A DNA stretch of 64,000 nt, from the NCBI GenBank assembly GCA_014058105.1, contig JACGCM010001948.1, forward strand, positions 4,340,001-4,404,000, written 5' to 3'. The stretch is from Kingdonia uniflora (lineage: Eukaryota; Streptophyta; Magnoliopsida; Ranunculales; Circaeasteraceae). The position numbers and the translations under genes were made by a program. The notes below the pieces were generated by a model, which was not told where the DNA came from, made no database searches, and saw only the letters and a list, made by a program, of their open reading frames with translations. This document shows, piece by piece, positions 46,058 to 57,719 of the stretch. Numbering within the stretch: the first letter of the stretch is position 1; every line of letters begins with the position of its first letter.

Positions 46058-46547
46058 CCTTTATCAGATGTTCATAAAGAATGTAATTTTGGTTTGAAAA
46101 TAGCTCTTAATCAAGGGTAAAAATTACCAAAATTTGATATTTTTAATCCAAAAAAATAGAGAAAATACTACTAAAAAATGAACCAAAGGCCACTGTCATA
46201 TTTAGTTTTAGCCACAGCTGTGTATGTAACAAATTGCTACAAACCAGCCGTGGCAAAAACCAAATATTCGTGGCCAAAAAGTTCCCACATTAAGGTTTTG
46301 TGACCAAAAATAAAATTTTGTGCCTAACGGTGGCAAAAGCTAAAGGGAAACGCAGGATTCTAAAACCCAAAATCAATTTGGCGCTAACATATTTTCATAA
46401 CCCATCTCCTTTCGATCTCTCTGTCTCTTCTCTGCTCAAGACTAATTTCTCATCTTAACCCTAATCTCTGCTGTTGCTGTTTTTGCTCTTCTTGTAAGAG
46501 AAGAAGAAAAAGTCTTATGGGATTTGCTTATTTGTCATCACCACCAC

Positions 46548-46654
46548 ATGGAGGATCAACCAATGTTGGATGATTCTCGTTGTAGCAATCGAGATTCATT
46601 CGTCATCGATATACAACGCGAGGGGTCTTCGATTTCACATCCTTCATCCTCGAG
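46548..46654 (+). pseudogene. captured first exon, origin unknown
   Basis: An ATG-started 107-base open block ends at a good donor (CTCGAG|GTAATA) after a pyrimidine-rich leader (46415-46500). It contains RDSFVIDIQREGSSISHPSS. I do not recognise the family. Its position after a 5' UTR-like region suggests the start of a captured gene. Confidence 0.35.
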
Positions 46655-46881
46655 GTAATAATATTGATTTTAAGTTAATAGTGTGTTTAGTGTCAAAATA
46701 ATGTCACTGATAGCATCAGCTTCCCCTTCTTTAGATCATCCACATGGAGCTTTTTAGGGGAGATTGTTTGCTCTAGTGTGCTTGAGCTTAACCTAAATTA
46801 CACCATCATTTGGGGATCTAGTGAAGCACTCTGATCAGATCAGCAGTTCATCTTGTTGAATGAATCTTGAGATCAAATACA

Positions 46882-47420
46882 ATGGAATTACTCCATCTCT
46901 CACCAGAAATCACCACTGAAATCCTCATCAAATTACCTCTATGATCATTCCTCAATTGCAGGTGTGTTTATAAAACTTTGTGCACTAATGTAGACGAAAT
47001 CAGGTTCTCTAAATTGTATCTTCTTAACTTCACAAATAAACCCACCACTACTACTTTAACTAGTTTTATAGTTTGGGTTAGACATAAATCCAATGATTAC
47101 TACTTTGTTAGTGACATTGATGGAAGTCTTGTTGTAAAGCGATACGGGAGAATCGGTTTTCCTATCAGGAATATGTGGTTATGGAGTATAAGTCATGGTG
47201 TAATTTTTCTTCAGCGTTCGAATTCGAGGTACTTAGGTAGTCTTACTATGGGTAAATATGTACAGGTGTTAGAACTTGATCCGAGTAAGACGGGATGTTA
47301 TAGTTTTGGAATGGGGTTCAGTGTGTCTACTAAAGAGCTCAAGGTGGTACAAGTGTTAATTCATATCGAGGAGAAACAACGCAACAACCAGAATCACATT
47401 TTGAAGTATTTGTGGTAGGA
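46882..47420 (+). pseudogene. captured F-box protein fragment
   Basis: From the ATG the frame reads LSPEITTEILIKLPL, a TGA at 46942-46944, then FLNCRCVYKTLC. This is the N-terminal F-box that binds SKP1 in SCF ubiquitin ligases, with one stop in it. An F-box-associated-like segment follows (YLGSLTMGKYVQVLELDPSK, GMGFSVSTKELKVVQVL). The same frame ends at a TAG at 47416-47418 and then continues directly into PHD-finger sequence from another gene. Confidence 0.65.
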
Positions 47421-47429
47421 GCTTAAACT

Positions 47430-50400
47430 GGGTGAAAAGGAATATCATGTTGGCTGCTTGAAGGATCACAAAATGGGTGAGCTTAAGGTGTGCACCATAC
47501 AAATTTGTTTATTTTTTTCATGTTTACTTTTGGCATACCTGAAAGTTTGCAACTATATTTCAATATGTAGTTACATGACCCCGCTGATGTGAAAAGGTTA
47601 ATGGCATGATAACCACATAATGTTATAGTGATACCCAACATATTCTTGTTGAGTATCTTAAGGATGATAAAAATTACGAGACATGCATGATTTCTCTTCT
47701 CTAGAATGATATTAATTATTTATATAACATAAATTTCCAGCAGGGAAGTGGTTTTGCTGCTCAGATTATGGAAGAATCAATGACTACTTGCGAAAGATGA
47801 TAATTAAGGGATCAGAAAGACTAACAGACTCTATTTCAAATCTTATCAAGAAGAAGTGTGGAGCTGGTAGGGATAACGATGCTAAACTTGATATAATATG
47901 GGATCTTCTTAGTGAAAAGAACTCATCTCTTTGAAGTAGATCATTGCTTTCAAGTGCTTTAGCGATCTTTCAAGTAAGTAGTCATTAATTTATGGAAAAA
48001 CTTATATTCTTCATTCGCTTAATGTGGTTGTGGTAGTGTTCATATATTTTTGGATAATCACTACACGTAAATTATGATTAGTATCTACCATGTTTGTTAA
48101 TCTAGCAAATATACCACACTTAACTTTGACGAATGACTCATATATTGACAATTAGCTTTGTAACTTTTACATCTCCAACTTGCTTGCATCTAATTTGTTT
48201 GAGTACTTTCATAGATATTGTGTTTGAAGCTAATAACTCAACAATATCATAATTCAACTTCACTCAAGTAAACCGATTTTTGTTAATTTTCTTTGATGAT
48301 AATCTACTGACAAAGGAGGGTCGTCACCCTTATTTATAAATATTTAACAAAGCTTTCTTAATTTCTCTTGGGGTTTCCAAATAAAAATTATGCTAAAAAA
48401 ATTTACGAAATAAAGAAATTTTTAAAACACTAAAGGAAATAGATACTTAATGATTGAAAAAAGGAAGAACTGGAAAATAGGAGAGGCAAAATTAGATGCT
48501 TAATAGGAAAATGATGTGTCACTCACATTGTCTCTTGTATTCTACATTTTTTTGTACTTCGCTGCATTCTTATATCTTGTCATCACAGTTGTTAATTATC
48601 TCTCTTTAAAATTCATATTTCTCAGGACCGCTTTGAACCGATAGTTAATTCAGAAATAAGCTGTGACCTCATTCCCTCCATGGTTTATGGGTGAATAAAG
48701 ATTTTTTTCCCATTTCTATTCCCGTTCGTCTGCTTATTATTCTTTTATATCGTGCAGTAGAATTAGATTTTTAATTCTTTTCTTCTATAATTGTATTGTA
48801 GAATAAACTCAAAGGGCCATGAGTTTGGAGGGATGTATTGTGCAATATTGACAGTCAAGTACAAACTATTTCTTAGAAGCATGTTATTTTATTAGCTTAA
48901 CTATGCGTCGTCTTATTAGAATTTATCTCTTGCAGCTCATGTGTGGTATCGACTGGGATCATACGAATTTCGGGAGTAGAGGTCGCAGAAATTCCTATAG
49001 TTGCAACAATTAATGATTGCCAAGGAAAGGTGAGACTGTTTAGTTGGTTTAAGAAATTAGAATTTGTAGTTTTTTTTTCTTGTGTTTCTGGCATTCACCT
49101 TTTTATTTGTCAAGGATTGTTGTTTATGTCATAAGCTCGTGAGTAGAATATGTGAAATTAGCATTTATAGAAACAAGTGGAATTTTGTATGTATTGACCT
49201 GCCTCTCCATAAAAATTATTTACTGATATGGCATATTACTTCCAGTTCTTTTCATACTTGGTTGGTAGTTTCGCTGCGGGCGCAGAGACTAAAACATTTT
49301 ATTGATAAGTGAAATACTCCATATTATCAGGTGTCTGTAGGATTAGGAGATGGGAGGGATATTGCCACTCTACCTCCTAAATTGACCTCCAATAATCGAG
49401 ATGGGAGGATTCTCCCAACTCACTCTCACCTCGTTTAAAGAGTGGGGACAGCCATTCCGCAACCATGCTATCGCCGCCGTCGTAGCTGCTAGGCGCTGAT
49501 TCAAACAACCTCCACAAACATTCAATACTAACTATATTTTTTTAATGAGCTGCTGTAAAAAACTTCGTCCACCTTGAAAACTATTAAGAAAAAATTGTGA
49601 TGGGAGTAATAAGTAGGTTAGAAAATCGGAAAGTAGTTGGAATATTATTTAAGTGAAATATCGATGATTGAAGTGTTAAAATTCAAAAGAAGGTACAGAT
49701 AACAAAACATTGTAATTCCGGTTGGTCACTGCTGATGCGATGACAGTTAATTCATAGTATGGAGATCGGCGGCGTTTCGTTAGGATAATATAAGATCAGA
49801 GGAGGATTGTCGAATATAGTCTAGTGAAATATAAATATATAATTATTTTAGTTCAGCTTACAAAAGTATTTTAGTTTCTAGTTATCAAACAAAATACCTG
49901 AGTTCCTCTAGAGTCTAGACGCATTTTGGTACCTTTTTGATTTGATCTTATAAGTTCTAAGGCAAGTTTGTTGGTTTGAGGTGGAGTACATAAGGAAGAG
50001 AAAGGTATTAATTATTTAAGTATTTAGAGCCTCAAGGGACAAATATTAGGAATTGATGGTTTATGCTGTTTAAAGTTGGGAAGTGTGAGGTGTAGACAAT
50101 AACTCTGGAAATACATATCGGGAAGCGATATATGGTTTCTCTCCATATTTCTCTTTTGATTTTGTGAATCTATATAAATTCTACTGTATCTTCTATGCAT
50201 ACTAAACCTGGAGGGTAAGTAGATGTCACTTCTATGCGAATGACACAATTTTACCAAAGTAACTCTAAATAATCACTAAGACCGAAGGACAAACTCGATG
50301 ATACTAGCAAATCAAAACTAGGGTTCTTTCTCTTGAGAACATAACAATCCTAAGAATTCTTCTTTCAAATGTTAACTCCCTAATTAAAGTCCTAATTTAA

Positions 50401-51165
50401 CCTTTGTAGTTATTAGGGGTGTTATTGGATGGAAAATACTAGATTTATTTTATTTGTATTGTGAAGAAACAATTTAACCAAGAATAGACGAAACCCAAAA
50501 CTATAAAAAAAAGTAAGTCAGGCACCCAAGTCAGAGCTCGAGTCTACCCCTTACTGGCCATCTTTATTTGTTTGAAGGGGACTTGGATGATGCGTCAGGT
50601 ACCAAGTCAGGACCCTAATTTGCCTAGTTTTAGTGTTCTTTCATGAAAAAGAGTAAATTTATTTACTTATTGGAGATGGAAAACATAAGTATTTAGGGAT
50701 ATTTAGTTTGTTCTTTATTCCCGGCTTAAAATCCCTTGAGTCACTCTTCTTGTAAAAAAGTACTATACAAATCGAAACGACTTGGTTGTAGTCTGTCTTT
50801 TGTTTATATAATTATGCCATAGTTTTTTTTCAACTACCGCCGACTATTATACACTATAATTTGCTTCATTTTTGGTAACCTAGCTTTGAGGGAAGTCTAT
50901 GAACAGAATATATATTTTTCTTTTTCTTTTTATACTCTGCATATAACTCGTATTTTTCATTTCAAAAATGTCTTCATAATATCATATGTTATAGGATTTT
51001 GATGACATTTGTTTCTATTTACAGGGTTACTTTCAGGCTTTGTTCGCTTGCATGGAGATATTCTTGGGGTTCTTGAATGTGAGAAACATAGTGCTTCCAG
51101 CTGCTGATGAGGTGGGATTGATATGGACAGATAAATTTGGTTTCAACAGGATGACGCATGAACAG
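47430..51165 (+). pseudogene. captured PHD-GNAT acetyltransferase fragment, IDM1-like
   Basis: Six exon-like blocks match plant PHD-finger acetyltransferases of the IDM1 type, nuclear proteins that acetylate histone H3 and affect DNA demethylation. The blocks are 47430-47487 (PHD second half, EKEYHVGCLKDHKM), 47744-47973 (KWFCC, then KLDIIWDLLSEKN), 48626-48690 (RFEPIV...LIPSMVYG), 48802-48858 (EFGGMYCAILTV), 48936-49029 (GIIRISGVEVAEIPIVAT) and 51025-51165 (GYFQALFACMEIFLGFLNV, then KFGFNRM). The last four join in frame without stops and cover the GNAT fold. The second has a TGA at about 47932. The first half of the PHD finger and everything upstream are missing, so this is a fragment, not a gene. 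Confidence 0.8.
49030..51024 (+). other. long intron of the captured acetyltransferase
   Basis: Bounded by GTGAGA and TTTACAG, and unusually long for this fragment. No gene is recognised inside it. Confidence 0.5.
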
Positions 51166-51396
51166 GTGATTGTTTAGTTAAATTTAAAATGCTGAACAAT
51201 TCCTTGGGTTTCAGACCCGAACCATTTGCGAAGGGGACCTAAGTAGGACTAAATCCTCTTATATTCTTTTGTGTTAAGGAGAAAGCTTAGCTTCAGTGCC
51301 CCTTCGCTAATGCTTCTCCGTTACACGTTTTTTATTTTCCTTTTAGTTTTAGCCATTGTCTGACTATTATATAGTTTAAGCCTTTTATTTTCCTAG

Positions 51397-51779
51397 ATGG
51401 GACACCACATTTAATATGGTTCTACATGAGAATACTGAAGTTGTTAGATTTAATCTCTATGAATGGGTCTCTAACAATGTGAAGCACGACTACATAACTA
51501 GTTGTGAAATGAAGGTACTTAAATAGCTAATATTTGTTTTCTCAAATTGTTAACATGTATACGATGTGGTAAAATACTTAATGTTTTTTTTTAGTTTTTC
51601 TTAAAGTCGTCAAGTTATCTGATATGTTCTTTGTAAACAACTCAAATATGTTGCAGATGACTCCATAACTTTCTAAGCCATTGGACCACGATCTAGTGCT
51701 CTTACAAAATGAGTTGAGTCTGTGGGACAGGAAGTAGAAATGGTTGTTCCATTTGAGGGAATTAATTAATTCAGGAGAG
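51397..51779 (+). pseudogene. captured C2-domain protein fragment
   Basis: Two blocks with splice sites: 51397-51514 (WDTTFNMVLHENTEVVRFNL, a C2 lipid-binding beta strand pair) and 51657-51779 (QEVEMVVPFEGIN after FxAIGP). The second has three in-frame stops, one where tryptophan is expected. The pattern fits plant C2-domain proteins of the synaptotagmin/NTMC2 kind, recalled from memory. The subfamily is unsure. Confidence 0.45.
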
Positions 51780-51965
51780 GTATACTTGCTGCCTCATTTG
51801 TATAATGTTCCTTTTATTTCCTTTTTGCAAAGCCAGTGTACATGGATGCTTCATTGTTTATTGATAAATGGATGAAGAGAGTTATTAACTGTCTTTTGTT
51901 GATATATTATAACTTGAAATATAATCTAATACAAAGCTACATGGGGATAACATCTTTTATTTCAG

Positions 51966-52935
51966 GTTATTTGGAGCTGGCATCTCTTACTTCAGTTGGT
52001 CTGGGGCTGGTATCTCTTACTTCACTTCAGATTATTTGTTTATTGATAATGTTGACGTTGATACAACTGATAGAACAATCCAGAAAAAGGTACAGTATCT
52101 AGCCCTTTAAGAACTTGTCCAGTATTCTTATTCCTTGCAATAAATCAATTCTAAGTTAACTTAGCTAATGCATGCTTGAATCTTCAATTGCTTTCATTGA
52201 CCTTTTGATCGTGGTGTTAGTGCAATTAGAAGCCCTATAAAGGAACCTTAACTGTGAGTTATTCCGTTCGATAGTCATAAAGACCCCATATTCTCTATAC
52301 TCTTTATTTAAAGTTAGTTGTTGTCTACAGTTGTTATTTGAGCCCTTCTACTATTCAAGAATTCCTTAACTGTACTCAGAACTAGATTCTTGGTACTCGA
52401 GAATTCCTCAAATATATACAAATATCTATGTCAGTTATAGATGCATGTGGCTACTTTCTCACATATTTCTAACGATTTTTTTCTTCTTAACGAAAATCTA
52501 TGGACAACATAACTCTATTCTCAGTAATAACAATCATGTCATTGTTCCTCTTAACCCCTGCGGCTTTATTTATGGAGGGTGCAAGTTTACCCCCACCTAC
52601 CTGCAAGCTATTGTAAGTACATGTTTAAAAATTTTTTGCCTGATTAATCTGAGGCCATCACATTAAATGGCTGATCGAGCCTCACTTCATTTTGTATAGG
52701 GCTTGAATGCTAAAGACTCATGCATCAAGGCTCTTGTTGCTAGGATATGCTTTCATGTTTATCAACAGGTGAGGCATTCTTCTGGATATTGCATATATTT
52801 GTATTTTACAAGTGATTAAACTTAATAAGAAGAAAATGCCTTGCATTCATGGCTGCAATCTGCTAAAATACAAAAAAAAAATGTAGAAAAGAAGGCCAAG
52901 CATGCCTCAGAGCTCGAAACTGAAATAGATAAGGC
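51966..52935 (+). pseudogene. captured exon-like blocks, unassigned
   Basis: Four open blocks end at GT donors: 51966-52089 (ISYFTSDYLFIDNVDVDTTD), about 52525-52609 (VIVPLNPCGF, KFTPTYLQAI), 52700-52768 (GLNAKDSCIKALVARICFHV) and about 52887-52935 (KKAKHASELETEIDKA). They share no motif I can name. They may belong to one captured gene. The first has an internal tandem repeat of a GGGGCTGGTATCTCTTACTTCA-like unit. Confidence 0.35.
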
Positions 52936-53580
52936 GGTATGAGCATATAAACGAGGGTAGTACAAAAACAACACATAAGTGATTTTAGATTCTTGTATAT
53001 ATCATTGCACTGCCCCCTAGCTGATAATCTGCTGCATAATGTCTAGGTCAAATTTGGACATCATTGGACCTCATCTGCTTGTCCAAAAAATGCTTCTCAC
53101 ATTTCCCATGATCTTCATAAGACCAAAACCTGGCACCACAAATCCTTCAGAAAACTGTGACAACAACCTTTTCTTTGTTTTTCTACTTATCTTCAGTGGT
53201 TAGGCATAATGGCAAACTCTTCCAGTGAAGGCTGGTAGTCTAAGGTGAATGCTAACTTTCCAAACCCATTCAGATCAACCAAGAGACCTTAGCTCTAGGT
53301 CTTAATTTTTGAAAAGCCGACTTAATATTAAAGGCATCCTTGTACATGATCTTATATACATACCGATTGAAAAGTTGAAAATAAATCATAGCATATACCA
53401 AGCCAAAAATGTCCAAAAAAAATCCTCTCAGATAAATTTAATAATATAAATAGCGATTGATTCTGTGGCGCTCGTACATGATCCTATATACATTGCTAAG
53501 ATTTCATTCTACTTTCATCCCTAGATGTAAGAGCACGGACATCAGCTATGAGAAGTAAAGATCTTTACCTTTCTTATTGG
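52936..53580. other. element interior, no exon seen
   Basis: AT-rich sequence between captured fragments without recognisable coding content. Confidence 0.4.
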
Positions 53581-53806
53581 TGGACTAGCCTTTTTGTTTA
53601 AATGTTTAAGAGTTCTTCTATGGTAGTTTTGTTTTTGTTAGAAATATTTGTAAACAGTAAAGATTACAGTTCGATTATGCTGATCAGTCCTAATACATCT
53701 CTCTTTTCAGAAAAGTTGCCACTAAAGAGTGTTAGTATTATGTGCTGTCAAGTTCGTTATGACTTACACTTAATTGTGTTCATTCCTACCTGGCCCATTA
53801 CCATTG

Positions 53807-54015
53807 TTAGGTGTTTCTCATACGCGGAGATAAAAAAAGTAACTGGTGGATTCATCAGTATTATCACTACACATTCTGATGGTTCCGTTTACAAAGCTCA
53901 GTTCCAAGGTGGTCTTGTTGCTGTTGTGAGGGAAGTAAGAATCTTTAATGAAGCGAAGGATGCCTTTAATAAGGAAGTGCAGCTCTTGATGCAGTTGCAT
54001 CATCAGCTCTTGTAG
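53807..54015 (+). pseudogene. captured receptor-like kinase fragment
   Basis: Reads RCFSYAEIKKVTGGF, then DGSVYKAQFQGGLVAVVREV, then FNKEVQLLMQLHHQLL, the start of a plant receptor-like kinase catalytic domain. The glycine-rich loop is lost (ITTHSDGSVY where IGxGGFGxVY is expected) and the ATP-anchoring lysine is replaced by arginine (VVREV). The frame ends at a TAG at 54013-54015, and no later kinase subdomain follows. A membrane-like upstream frame from 53602 is not clearly part of it. This is a non-functional fragment. Confidence 0.65.
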
Positions 54016-54149
54016 CATGGAGTATGTGGTACCCTCTCTACCATCCTTTTGTACATGAGAAATAATTCTCCAAGGGCATCTATTTTTTACGCGGTTACAC
54101 GACGTCATTTTGATATGCTAATTTTTGTAATTTATCTTTCTTAGAAAAT

Positions 54150-54628
54150 TATGTAATTGTGGCTTCGGCCATTTACAATGGTGAAATATATATATATTAT
54201 TGTAAAATGACTAGCCACGGCTAGTTTTGTATATATATATATATATATTTTGTAAAATGAGTTTAGCCACGGCTAGTTTTGTAGTTAATAGCGAGTATTA
54301 GCCAAAGATAAAATAGTGGTAATTGACAAGCATTAGCCACAAATATTATGATGGTGATTGACAGGTATTAGCCACAGGACATTTCGTCAGAAAGTTTGTA
54401 ACCAATGGAGCCATTTGCCACAGTTTATAATGTATCCAATGTGTATTAATAGCCACAAAATAGCCACGGTACTACCCGTGGCTATATCTGATTCATTGGC
54501 CACAGTCAGATTCGTGCTTGAGCATTAACCACACCACCAGTTGACACGACCCTGGGCACGGGTATACCCATGGCGAATGGTATTAGCCACGGCCAGGGCA
54601 GTGGCCATTGACGCTGATTCTAGTAGTA
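54150..54628. repeat. right subterminal repeat region of the CACTA-like element
   Basis: More than ten TAGCCAC or GTGGCTA units in both orientations, several extended to TAGCCACGGCTAG. A TA run lies at about 54229-54250. Confidence 0.8.
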
Positions 54629-54659
54629 AAAATACTACTAATCCATATTTAGATATCAT

Positions 54660-55048
54660 AAAACATTAATTAAATAGAAATTAAATCTAAATCCAAAAAT
54701 CTTTAAAATATCTCTCCTGATCGCAAGAATTCCTTGAAAATGCTGATTGAAGAGTAATTTTCTTCTCCTCTTGATCCACTAGCTTACGTGCTAATAACGT
54801 GTTGAGGAATAATATAATAGAAGCTATCAGTTCTATATCTTGAGAACAATAGAGAGAAGATATATTTCTTATTGATTGAGAACTATTTCTCTGTACGTAC
54901 TACAAAGAAGGATATCCCTACAACATAGGTTATATATCCTACTTAAACTCTCCCCATAAACCCTAAAGGCCTATGGGCTTGTTAGGAGTCTAATAGAACA
55001 CCCCAACCCAGTTGGGCTCCCACCTTGGGCTGAACCCAACTCCTAACA
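54660..55048 (-). mobile_element. copia 5' LTR with adjacent leader, truncated
   Basis: 54800-55048 has TGTTGA...CTAACA ends and resembles the LTR at 26134. On the minus strand the LTR is followed by ACGTTATTAGCACG, close to the ACGTTATCAGCACGA that follows many plant copia LTRs. About 140 bases of leader run up to the CACTA-like element. No polyprotein remains. Confidence 0.6.
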
Positions 55049-55322
55049 ATTATAACATTTTTAAATCTAAAGCCAACTTTAAGGTGTTGTAGTATCAAAC
55101 TCATGATTTAGACAAAAAAAATAATGTATACTTTGCTGAGTTTCGTTATCAAATGTAATGATCTCCTTCTTATATGGCAAGTCTTGATTCATTAGGAGGT
55201 AGCTCGTTTCAAGATTTTGTAATGCATCTATGATTTCTATGAAGGATTACAATATGACGGATGAAATCTTCTTGGACCAAACAGGATACTTTAGTACTAA
55301 GCATTCTATAAGGACCTAAATT
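55049..55322. other. short intergenic stretch
   Basis: Nothing recognisable. Confidence 0.4.
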
Positions 55323-56077
55323 TGTAGCTCGAATGGCCTCTTACGCCGAATGTACCCGTGACACAAATATAATAACATATAATATAAGATGATACAGGTT
55401 TTAACGTGAAAACCTCTGAATAGGTAAAAACTACGTCATCAGTTTGAGGAATTTAGTAAGAATGATTTTATTACTTAAGAATAATGAGCGTTTAATATAA
55501 TTGAGTCAAAATCCCTAGTCCTTTCCTCTTTCTCTGTTATCCTTTTTATTACTCTCATCTTTAGTTTGTATGTATGTCAGCACGTTCTCCTGGACTGGAA
55601 AAAATAGTGGAGGTCTTTCCTGTAACTGCCAACTCGTGGGGGGCAGATGTCATTGACTCATTCTTTACTATTTGGTGTGCTCGGGATACGTTTTTTCTTA
55701 GTTCGTGGTCTAAGTATCATTGTTGACATGATGCATGTTATGTATATTTTGCGTGAGTCTAGTACTGTATTAGATCGTTGTTACTCTAGTTTGAAAAATA
55801 GATCCCTACAATCGCCCCCTCTCAACTGAAGGCACGGGTGTCTTGAGTTAAGAAGTTCAAATCGAGTTTGTTATTAGAAATTGAACCAGCCTGTCTGACG
55901 AGTTGAATGTTGAATTTGCTGACGTGGGATTTTTCTATGTTGGAATTGTTGTGGACTGTTGGAGAATGAACTGTATTGGAGTTGACCGTTAGAGTTCCCA
56001 GAAACTATTTTTTTAATGGTGTTTGCATTAGAATTGATTGTCAGTATTGAATGTTGCATTTTAAACGGTGGAAACAT
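55323..56077 (-). mobile_element. remnant of another copia element (3' LTR and end)
   Basis: 55323-55810 has TGTAG...CTACA ends. On its right the minus strand reads GAGAGGGGGCGAT, a polypurine tract. A Gln/Asn-rich minus frame (55874-56090) may be the adjoining interior. It is cut by the next element at 56078. Confidence 0.45.
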
Positions 56078-56996
56078 TGTTGGAATAAAAAAGTAATTTA
56101 CCTCGTTTCCATCAATACGTAAGAAGCCGAAAAGAGATACTGTAATCTGACCGGGGAGAGAGGCTGCAGCAACACTGGAACAAGAATAGAAACTGTAATA
56201 AGTGAAAAACCGAGTTGCGAACAATGTTGTTTTCTTTAAGATGTTTCTGCGCAGTGCCCAACAAACAATATAACGTTGCACGGTCGTCCCCAAGATAAAA
56301 TGGCAGTTTTATGGTAATAGGTTCTCCTCTTGTATTGAGAAACCTTCTCGTAACTTTGCACTTCTATATTATACTCAGAATTGCAGTGTAAATTCGTGAA
56401 ACGACTGAGTAAAAGAGAGATAAAGAACTGTGCTCTGAGATATATAAAAATACTGCAGGTTGGTTTTCTTTTATAGACAAAAAAGAAGCCATTACGGGAG
56501 GGAAAAACGGGCAGACACATCCTCCACAACGGCTAGTGGGACGTTGTAAATCACAGCAAAAAACAAATCTCAAAAGTTTGAGTCAAAACTCAACAGATAG
56601 ATGTAATGGGTTTGATTAAATAAAAAACCCAAGCCCAACTCCAAATAACTTTTCAATAAAAGAATAGTAATCCCATGGTCCCCAGAGCAAGGAAGAGCCA
56701 ATTGCCTAAGTCCCAAGGCCCGAGGCCGAGCAGGTCCAGCCCACCTGGCTACCCAAGGGGGTGTGTGCAAGTATGTTGAAATAAAAGCCTACTACACACT
56801 CACACACTCACATGTTTTTCACCTACTCATGTCTACAACCAATGATTAAGTGAGAAGATATATATACCTTCACATTCCCACTTTTTAAGCAATGTAGGAT
56901 TATGTTAAAAGAATAAAAAATAAGCTACCTAACCAAAAGGTCATGGGTTCGAACCCGCAAATGTTAGCTTTCGGTTTTTAGAGATAAATCCCAATA
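56078..56996 (-). repeat. 3' LTR of the third copia element
   Basis: Aligns with 61453-61543 plus 62873-63608. On the minus strand it is preceded by the purine tract GTGGGGGAT (56998-57006). It holds a GGTTCGAACC Pol III B-box-like site at 56947-56956. Confidence 0.85.
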
Positions 56997-57006
56997 ATCC
57001 CCCACA

Positions 57007-57719
57007 ATATTGATAAAAACGTATGCGATAAAATATTCGAGTAAAAAATCCAAAACTGTGTATAAGTAGAGGTGTCTTTCAACTTGAACCTTTACTTTAG
57101 TGAATATAAAACCAAAGACTAGAATATAGAGTGTAAAGTTCTTGATGGTACAAATTAAGAAATTATATTACACACAGGTCCTATATTGTAAAGTTCTTAA
57201 AGACAACACATTAATAGCCTTGTGCTCGTATCCCAGTCATAATGAAGGTTCTAGAGAACTTGCCCAAGTTCCCATAGGAAACGACCCCACTTCCACAATC
57301 ATCAAAGTGAGTCTATCAGAGATGCTCCTGTAGGCATCCCACTCCAAATGGAGTATAGTCCTCATTAAGAGTTATATAACTCATCCTTAATCTATTACAA
57401 GATGTCATGCTTTATAGGGATGGACTAGGAGTAAAAATTCCATTCTTTAAATGCATGATTCTCAATAATTACTATGTGACTTGCTTTTTCTCTTTGAACC
57501 TATTTCTTGGGATCCCCAGTCTATAGGTTGAGTTACCATCTTAGAGTATTCAAAACTATATGGGTTTTAGCCCCATCCCTTTCAAAGTATTCCACACCTT
57601 TTCTCACGCTAATCCTTTCATCAAAGGATCAACCAGGTTCGCTTCATACCTCACAAAATCTACTCTTACAGCTTTAACAGTTAGCTTGCCTTTGACTGAA
57701 CTATGCTTACGACTAATCG
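57007..57719 (-). other. 3' untranslated part of the copia element
   Basis: Sequence between RNase H and the 3' LTR. The RNase H tail (SVKGKLTVKAVRVDFVRYEA-like) is readable near 57620-57700; the rest is non-coding. Confidence 0.4.

Larger units (their letters stand above)
46166..54628. mobile_element. CACTA-like element carrying host gene fragments
   Basis: The ends are inverted copies: TACTACTAAAAAATG...GGCCACTG at the left, and the complement of TACTACTAGAATC...GGCCACTG at the right. An AAA flank lies on both sides. Subterminal repeats of the TAGCCACGGC type occur in both orientations: four or so within 200 bases of the left end and more than ten in 54150-54610. This layout is that of CACTA (En/Spm) elements, although the first base is T instead of C at both ends. 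No transposase is seen. The interior holds fragments of at least four unrelated genes, all in plus orientation. A 12-base match AAAATACTACTA on both flanks (46162-46173, 54629-54640) leaves the exact ends and the duplication length open. Confidence 0.65.

Noticed and set aside
56570..56770. Pro/Arg-rich minus-strand frame in the copia LTR
   Set aside because: Lies within the LTR, and the other LTR copy does not keep it open.
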